Assembly: GCF_035984415.1 (NCBI RefSeq)
Contig: NZ_CP130720.1
Span: 6,634,001 to 6,698,000 of the forward strand
Direction of reading: 5' to 3'
Source of the DNA: Streptomyces sp. NBC_01296
GTDB lineage: Bacteria > Actinomycetota > Actinomycetes > Streptomycetales > Streptomycetaceae
DNA length: 64,000 bases
In this document: positions 58,154-64,000 of the stretch, one piece after another
How the letters are laid out: each line of letters opens with the position of its first letter
How positions within the stretch are numbered: the stretch's first letter is position 1
The notes under the pieces: model-generated
Databases searched by the model: none
Told to the model about the DNA's origin: nothing
The model's input: the letters and a program-made list of their open reading frames with translations, nothing else
Position numbers and translations under genes: made by a program

Positions 58154-59758
58154 ATGAACCGCAAGACCCTGGTGCTGACGGCTGCGGCCGGACTGCTCAC
58201 CCCCGTGCTCGCCGCATGCGGCAGCACGAGCGGAGACGGAGCAGGATCCGGAGCGATCGTCGTCGGCACCACCGACCGGTTCGAGGCAGCCGAATACGCT
58301 CCCGCACCGTTCGACCCGGCCTACGCCTACGACGCCGGCGCCTGGAACGTCCTGCGGCAGACCGTCCAGACGCTGATGCACACCCCCCGCGGCGGCGGCC
58401 AGCCCGTCCCCGAAGCAGCCTCCGACTGCCGCTTCACCGACACCGGCAACGAGAGCTACCGCTGCACCCTGCGGCCCGACCTCAAGTTCGCCGACGGCAC
58501 GCCGCTCACCGCGAAGGACGTCAAGTTCTCCATCGAGCGCGTCCTCGCCATCAAGGACGAGAACGGCCCCTCCTCGCTGCTCTCCACCGTCGACACCGTC
58601 GAGGTGAAGGCCGCCGACACCGTCGTCTTCCACCTGAAGACCCCGGACGCGACCTTCCCGCAGAAGCTCTCCACCCCCGCCGCCGGCATCGTGAGCGAGA
58701 AGAACTACGACGCCAAGAAGCTCCGCGAGGGCTTCGCCGTCGACGGCTCCGGCCCGTACACGATGAAGGCCGAGGTCAAGGACGGCCACCTCGTCCGCGC
58801 CGTCTTCAGCAAGAACCCGCACTACAAGGGCGACCTGAAGCTGCAGAACGACAAGGTCGAACTGCGCACCTTCAACGACTCCGCGGCCATGGGCAAGGCA
58901 CTGACCGCCGGGTCCATCCAGATGGTCTCCCGCACCCTGTCGCCGGCCCAGATCACCGAGTTCGCCGCCAAGCCGCCCAAGGGCGTCAAGCTGGTCCCGA
59001 TGCCCGGCCTGGAGATCCGCTACATCGGCTTCAACACCGAGGCCCCGGCCGTCAAGGACAAGGCCGTACGCCAGGCCCTCGCCGCCGCCGTCGACCGCAA
59101 CGCGATCATCGACAAGGTGTACGGCAAGTCCGCGCAGCCCCTGTACTCACTGGTCCCCACCACCCTGACGGGCCACGTCAACTCCTTCTTCAACAAGTAC
59201 GGCGAAGCCAACACCGCGAAGGCCGCCGACCTGCTGAAGAGCGCCGGGATCAAGACCCCGGTCAAGCTGACGCTGAACTACACCAAGGACCACTACGGCG
59301 ACGGCACGGCCACCGAGTTCGAGACCCTCAAGACCCAGCTGAACTCCACCCAGCTGTTCGACGTCACCGTCCAGGGCTCCGACTGGTCCGACTTCCGGCC
59401 CGCGCAGAAGAAGGGCGACTACGCCGCCTACGGGCTCGGCTGGTTCCCCGACTACCCCGACGCCGACAACTTCCTCGCTCCCTTCCTCGAGCAGGACAAC
59501 TTCCTGGGCACGCCGTACGCCAACGCCGCGGTGCGCACCAAGCTCATCCCCGACTCCCGGCGCGCCGTCGACCGCAACGTCGCCGTCCCCGCGATCACGG
59601 AGATGCAGGACATCGTCGCCGAGGACGTGCCCGTCCTGCCGCTCTGGCAGGGCAAGCAGTACGTCGCCGCACGCGACGGGATCACCGGAGTGGAGTGGTC
59701 GGTCAACGCCATCTCCGACCTCCAGCTGTGGGAGCTCGGCCGCGGTGTCAGCGGCTGA
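58154..59758 (+). CDS. SBP_bac_5 solute-binding lipoprotein, copy 1
   Basis: A 534-residue peptide/nickel-type (family 5) extracytoplasmic binding protein. A lipoprotein signal ends in LLTPVLAACGS (lipobox Cys near residue 22). The family core LRPDLKFADGTPLTAKDVKFSIERVL is near 100-125, and VPVLPLWQGKQY lies near the C-terminus. It should bind an oligopeptide or similar solute for ABC import. No permease or ATPase gene is adjacent; the next gene is a paralogue. The ATG at 58154 gives MNRKTLVLTA. Confidence 0.92.
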   Translation: MNRKTLVLTAAAGLLTPVLAACGSTSGDGAGSGAIVVGTTDRFEAAEYAPAPFDPAYAYDAGAWNVLRQTVQTLMHTPRGGGQPVPEAASDCRFTDTGNESYRCTLRPDLKFADGTPLTAKDVKFSIERVLAIKDENGPSSLLSTVDTVEVKAADTVVFHLKTPDATFPQKLSTPAAGIVSEKNYDAKKLREGFAVDGSGPYTMKAEVKDGHLVRAVFSKNPHYKGDLKLQNDKVELRTFNDSAAMGKALTAGSIQMVSRTLSPAQITEFAAKPPKGVKLVPMPGLEIRYIGFNTEAPAVKDKAVRQALAAAVDRNAIIDKVYGKSAQPLYSLVPTTLTGHVNSFFNKYGEANTAKAADLLKSAGIKTPVKLTLNYTKDHYGDGTATEFETLKTQLNSTQLFDVTVQGSDWSDFRPAQKKGDYAAYGLGWFPDYPDADNFLAPFLEQDNFLGTPYANAAVRTKLIPDSRRAVDRNVAVPAITEMQDIVAEDVPVLPLWQGKQYVAARDGITGVEWSVNAISDLQLWELGRGVSG

Positions 59759-59841
59759 GAAACCGGCAGTAAGCGGCAGCAACCGGCGGCGGGTGTCGCA
59801 GGCCGGCGGAACGAAACAGTGAGACTGTGAAGGACGTTCGC

Positions 59842-61425
59842 GTGAATCGACGTAACCAGTGGTTGGCGGCCCCGCTCGGCGCAGCCACCGCCGCCGCGCT
59901 GCTCAGCGGTTGCGGTTCGACCGGCACCCCCACCGCCGGCGGCGGCAAGGGTGTGGTCATGGGGATATCCGACAAGGTGAAGTCCACCGACCCCGCATCG
60001 GGTTATGACCCGGGGTCCTGGCTGCTCTTCAACAACGTCTTCCAGTCCCTGCTGAGCTTCCCCAAGGGCGGCACCACCCCCGAGCCCGACGCCGCCCAGG
60101 CCTGCAACTTCGAAGGCGGCGACAGCAAGCTCTACAAGTGCACCCTGCGCACAGGCCTGAAGTTCAGCAACGGCCACGCCCTCACCTCCAAGGACGTCAA
60201 GTTCTCCTTCGAGCGCACGCTGAAGATCAATGACGCCAACGGCCCCTCCGTGATGCTGTCGTCGATCGCCGGCATCGACACCCCCGACGAGAAGACCGTC
60301 GTCTTCCGCCTCAAGACGTCCGACGCGACCTTCCCCAGCAAGATCGCATCGGGCGCGGGCTCCATCGTCGACCACAGCGAGTACCCGGCCGACAAGCTCC
60401 GCGCCGACGGCAAGGCCGTCGGCTCCGGCGTCTACAAGCTGGACTCGATGAACGAGAAGAGCGCAAGCTTCTCCGTCAACGACTCCTACAGCGGCAAGGC
60501 CAAGGCCAAGAACACCGGCGTCACCCTCAAGTTCTTCAACGAGGACCAGGCCGCCCTCAAGAAGGTCCTGGAAAGCGGCGAGGTCGACTTCGCCTTCCGC
60601 GGCCTCGCCGCCAAGGACATCGCGAGCATGTCCTCCACCAAGACCGGGGACCACAAGGTCGAGGTCGTCCAGGGCACCGGCGCCGAAGTCGAGCACCTCG
60701 TCTTCAACATGAACGACCCGGTCGCCGGAAAGCTCCCCATCCGCAAGGCCATCGCCTACCTCGTCGACCGCGAAGCGCTCGTCAAGGACGTCTACGACGG
60801 CACCGCGACCGCGCTGTACTCGATCGTCCCGGCCGGCATCGGCTCCCACAACACCGCCTTCTTCGACCGCTACGGCGGCAGCCCGCAGCCCAAGAAGGCC
60901 GAAGCCGTCCTGCGCGCCGCCGGCATCAAGGACAAGGTGAAGATCACCCTGTACTCGACGCCCACCCGCTACGGCCCCTCCACGGACCAGGAATTCCAGC
61001 TCATCGCCAAGCAGCTCAACGACAGCGGACTCTTCGAGGCCGACGTCAAGTCCGTCGAGTTCGGGCAGTACGAGAAGGACATCCAGGACGGCAAGTACGG
61101 CGTGTACGTGAAGGGCTGGGTCCCCGACTACCCGGACGCCGACAACTTCACGCAGCCGTTCTTCGGCCCGGACAACGTCCTGCGCAACAACTACGACAAC
61201 AAGGAGATCACCGGGACCATCATCCCGTCGACCTCCACGAAGTCCGACCGCACCGCGGCCACCGTCGACTACAACCGCCTCCAGGACATCGTCGCCGACG
61301 AGGTCCCGATCCTCCCGCTCTGGCAGGGCAAGCAGTACGCCGTCACCCGCCAGAACGTGACGGGCCTGCAGTGGTCGCTGGACGCCTCCACCGTCTTCCG
61401 CTTCTGGGAGATCAGCAAGGGCTGA
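59842..61425 (+). CDS. SBP_bac_5 solute-binding lipoprotein, copy 2
   Basis: A 527-residue paralogue of the preceding gene with the same architecture: lipobox LLSGCGS (Cys near residue 21), LRTGLKFSNGHALTSKDVKF, and a C-terminal VPILPLWQGKQYAVTR. The two copies share block order and several identical motifs, so they arose by tandem duplication. The GTG at 59842 (VNRRNQWLA) follows AAGGAC; a GTG five codons earlier is less suitable. It lies 83 bp after copy 1 and is followed by a 20-bp-stem terminator. The transporter partner must be encoded elsewhere. Confidence 0.92.
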   Translation: MNRRNQWLAAPLGAATAAALLSGCGSTGTPTAGGGKGVVMGISDKVKSTDPASGYDPGSWLLFNNVFQSLLSFPKGGTTPEPDAAQACNFEGGDSKLYKCTLRTGLKFSNGHALTSKDVKFSFERTLKINDANGPSVMLSSIAGIDTPDEKTVVFRLKTSDATFPSKIASGAGSIVDHSEYPADKLRADGKAVGSGVYKLDSMNEKSASFSVNDSYSGKAKAKNTGVTLKFFNEDQAALKKVLESGEVDFAFRGLAAKDIASMSSTKTGDHKVEVVQGTGAEVEHLVFNMNDPVAGKLPIRKAIAYLVDREALVKDVYDGTATALYSIVPAGIGSHNTAFFDRYGGSPQPKKAEAVLRAAGIKDKVKITLYSTPTRYGPSTDQEFQLIAKQLNDSGLFEADVKSVEFGQYEKDIQDGKYGVYVKGWVPDYPDADNFTQPFFGPDNVLRNNYDNKEITGTIIPSTSTKSDRTAATVDYNRLQDIVADEVPILPLWQGKQYAVTRQNVTGLQWSLDASTVFRFWEISKG

Positions 61426-61447
61426 CCCGTAGCCGGTACCGGTACGG

Positions 61448-61490
61448 CGAAGGGGCCGGCAGCCGCACGATGCGGCTGCCGGCCCCTTCG
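61448..61490. terminator. Long perfect hairpin after the lipoprotein pair
   Basis: CGAAGGGGCCGGCAGCCGCA (61448-61467) and its complement (61471-61490) form a perfect 20-bp stem closed by CGA, the strongest terminator in the window. The response regulator gene converges on it. Confidence 0.95.
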
Positions 61491-61524
61491 GCTGCTCCCG
61501 GCCGGCCCGGTCCCGCCCGGCGCG

Positions 61525-62199
61525 CTACTGCCCCGCGCCCGGCCGCACCAGACCGCTCTCGTACGCGTACACCGCCGCCTGGACCCGGTCGCGCAGCCCC
61601 AGCTTCGTCAGCACGTGCCCCACATGCGTCTTCACCGTCGTCTCGCTCACGAACAGGTCCGCCGCGATCTCCGCGTTCGACAGGCCCCGCGCCACCAGCT
61701 TCAGCACCTCGACCTCCCGCTCGGTCAGCCTCCCCAAGGTGTCCGGCACGCTGTCCTCGCCCGACGGCAAGTGGCCCGCGTACTTGTCCAGCAGCCGCCG
61801 CGTGATGCTCGGCGCCAGCATCGCCTCGCCGCCCGCCACCACCCGGATCGCCTGCACCAGCTCGACGGCCGGCGCATCCTTCAGCAGGAACCCGCTCGCC
61901 CCCGCCCGCAACGCCTCCACCACGTACTCGTCCAGATCGAACGTGGTCAGCACGAGCACCTTCGCCGGCCCGTCCCGGCCCGGACCGGTGATCTGCCGCG
62001 TCGCCTCCACCCCGTCCATCCGGGGCATCCGGATGTCCATCAGCACCACATCGGGCTGCAGCGCCCGCACCTGGTCCAGCGCCTGCAGACCGTCCCCGGC
62101 CTCCCCGACGACCGCCAGGTCCTGTTCGGCCTCCAGGATCATCCGGAAGCCGGTGCGCAGCAGCGGCTGGTCGTCGACCAGTAGGACGCGGATCGCCAC
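61525..62199 (-). CDS. NarL/LuxR-type response regulator
   Basis: A 224-residue response regulator. The receiver domain begins IRVLLVDDQPLLRTGF with the acidic pair near residues 9-10 and the phospho-acceptor Asp in DVVLMDIRMPRMDG (about 54); the C-terminal LuxR helix-turn-helix is LTEREVEVLKLVARGLSNAEIA onward (about 155-205). The GTG at 62199 has GAGGT 7 nt upstream; a long Gly-rich upstream extension is not credible. No histidine kinase is adjacent in this window, so it is an orphan here. Target genes are unknown. Confidence 0.9.
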   Translation of the reverse strand: MAIRVLLVDDQPLLRTGFRMILEAEQDLAVVGEAGDGLQALDQVRALQPDVVLMDIRMPRMDGVEATRQITGPGRDGPAKVLVLTTFDLDEYVVEALRAGASGFLLKDAPAVELVQAIRVVAGGEAMLAPSITRRLLDKYAGHLPSGEDSVPDTLGRLTEREVEVLKLVARGLSNAEIAADLFVSETTVKTHVGHVLTKLGLRDRVQAAVYAYESGLVRPGAGQ

Positions 62200-62264
62200 A
62201 GGGGGTACCTCGAATTCGTACGGCGGCAACGACGGACGCCGCCCATTCTGCCCCGATCGGCCCG

Positions 62265-63173
<909 letters not shown>

Positions 63174-63360
63174 GGACAAAACCCTACGACCCGCCACCGA
63201 CAGCGCGCGCATACCATCGACGCCGAGCCCCCTCGCACTGCATGATCGGAGCATCACACCGCGCCACCACGCACCCCGCCCCGCACCGACCGTGCACCTG
63301 AACCACACTGAAAGCACCGCCGGCCGCACCCCGCCGGACAGCACCGAACGAAGGACACCC

Positions 63361-64000
63361 GTGGCAGACACCGACGAAACCGGCGAGCGCGCGGCCAAGC
63401 GCCCCGGACCGGGCGGCGGCATCCTCATGGGCCGCCCCTTCGGCGTCCCCGTCTACGTCTCGCCCAGCTGGTTCCTCGTCGCCGCCCTCATCACCTGGGT
63501 CTTCGGCGACCAGCTCGACCGCGTCCTGCCCGACCTCGGCCCCGCCCGCTACCTCGTCTCCCTCTTCTTCGCCGTCGCCTTCTACGCCTCCGTCCTCGTC
63601 CACGAACTCGCCCACACCGTCGCCGCCCTCCGCTTCAAACTCCCCGTGCGACGCATCCAGCTCCAGTTCTTCGGCGGAGTCTCCGAGATCGAGAAGGAAT
63701 CCGAGACCCCCGGCCGCGAATTCGTCCTCGCCTTCGTCGGCCCCCTGCTCTCCCTCCTCCTCGCCGGCGCCTTCTACGTCGGCATGGAACTCGTCGACCC
63801 CGCCAGCGTCCCCGGCGTCCTCCTCGCCGGCCTGATGATCTCCAACCTGCTCGTCGCCGCCTTCAACCTGCTCCCCGGCCTCCCCCTCGACGGCGGCCGC
63901 ATGCTCCGCGCCGTCATCTGGGGCATCACCGGCAAACCCATGACCGGCACCGTCGCCGCCGCCTGGGTCGGCCGCGCCCTCGCCGTCGCCGTCCTCCTCG
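63361..64000 (+). CDS. Site-2 protease (M50) family membrane metalloprotease, N-terminal part
   Basis: The first 213 residues of a rhomboid-unlike, M50-type intramembrane protease. Membrane helices surround the zinc motif HELAH (about residue 80), and the second conserved block NLLPGLPLDGGR (about 173-184) supplies the Asp ligand. In streptomycetes an M50 gene in this position precedes the Pup-proteasome genes, but those lie outside the window. A CBS-domain C-terminus is typical but not visible. The GTG at 63361 follows GAAGGACA. The 187-bp divergent gap holds no gene. Confidence 0.88.
   Translation, partial: MADTDETGERAAKRPGPGGGILMGRPFGVPVYVSPSWFLVAALITWVFGDQLDRVLPDLGPARYLVSLFFAVAFYASVLVHELAHTVAALRFKLPVRRIQLQFFGGVSEIEKESETPGREFVLAFVGPLLSLLLAGAFYVGMELVDPASVPGVLLAGLMISNLLVAAFNLLPGLPLDGGRMLRAVIWGITGKPMTGTVAAAWVGRALAVAVLL

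Overview
The window is chromosomal DNA of a Streptomyces species or very close relative. The evidence is a very high GC content with strong third-position GC bias, GTG starts and 4-nt start/stop overlaps, two chaplin genes, a glycerol (gyl) operon with its IclR-type regulator, a mycothiol ligase, a SARP regulator, and a gene order from metH through glpFKD, a PAC2/ParJ-type gene, mshC, DUF3090 and the chaplins that matches, from memory, the SCO1650-SCO1676 neighbourhood of S. coelicolor. Left part (1-24.6 kb) is accessory metabolism and regulation. A SARP/AfsR-type regulator lies on one strand with a flavin monooxygenase and an SDR, and both of those have matching 11-bp direct repeats upstream. 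It is followed by a series of acyl-CoA genes (two acyl-CoA dehydrogenases, an acyl-CoA ligase, a MaoC hydratase, a phosphotransferase) controlled by three TetR regulators with recognisable palindromic operators. Also here are SoxR, a BKACE-like protein, a NamZ-like muramidase, a secreted subtilisin whose ribosome binding site is buried in a nested hairpin, a metallo-beta-lactamase-fold hydrolase, a duplicated histidine-rich protein, two DUF202 membrane proteins, a Nudix hydrolase and a KstD-like flavoprotein. Middle part (24.6-32.8 kb): between a small secreted protein gene and an ASCH-domain gene sits a 2.45-kb segment bounded by 26-bp terminal inverted repeats and flanked on both sides by CTAG. 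It holds gene fragments, a frameshifted universal stress protein gene and one apparently intact membrane protein gene, but no recognisable transposase. Two amino-acid permeases, a PhnA-type zinc-ribbon protein and tRNA-Leu(GAG) follow. Right part (32.8-64 kb) is conserved streptomycete core: an M20 peptidase, a short chaplin and a chaplin with a collagen-like Pro-Gly stalk and sortase signal, a helicase-like protein with a decayed Walker A motif, an aldo-keto reductase and an F420-type oxidoreductase, a ferritin-like protein, CorA, a phosphatase/DUF3090/PI3-4-kinase-like trio next to mshC, a ParJ-type PAC2 protein, glpD-glpK-glpF with gylR, metH, a HAD phosphatase, two tandem solute-binding lipoproteins without a transporter, a LuxR-type response regulator, a RecB-like Fe-S nuclease and the start of a site-2 protease cut by the window end. 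Genes work together mainly as (i) acyl-CoA/alkanoate catabolism under TetR control, (ii) glycerol uptake and oxidation under GylR, (iii) aerial-hypha surface assembly by chaplins, and (iv) thiol and methyl metabolism (MshC, MetH). At least eleven genes have a -10 hexamer only 6-7 nt before the start codon, implying leaderless mRNAs.
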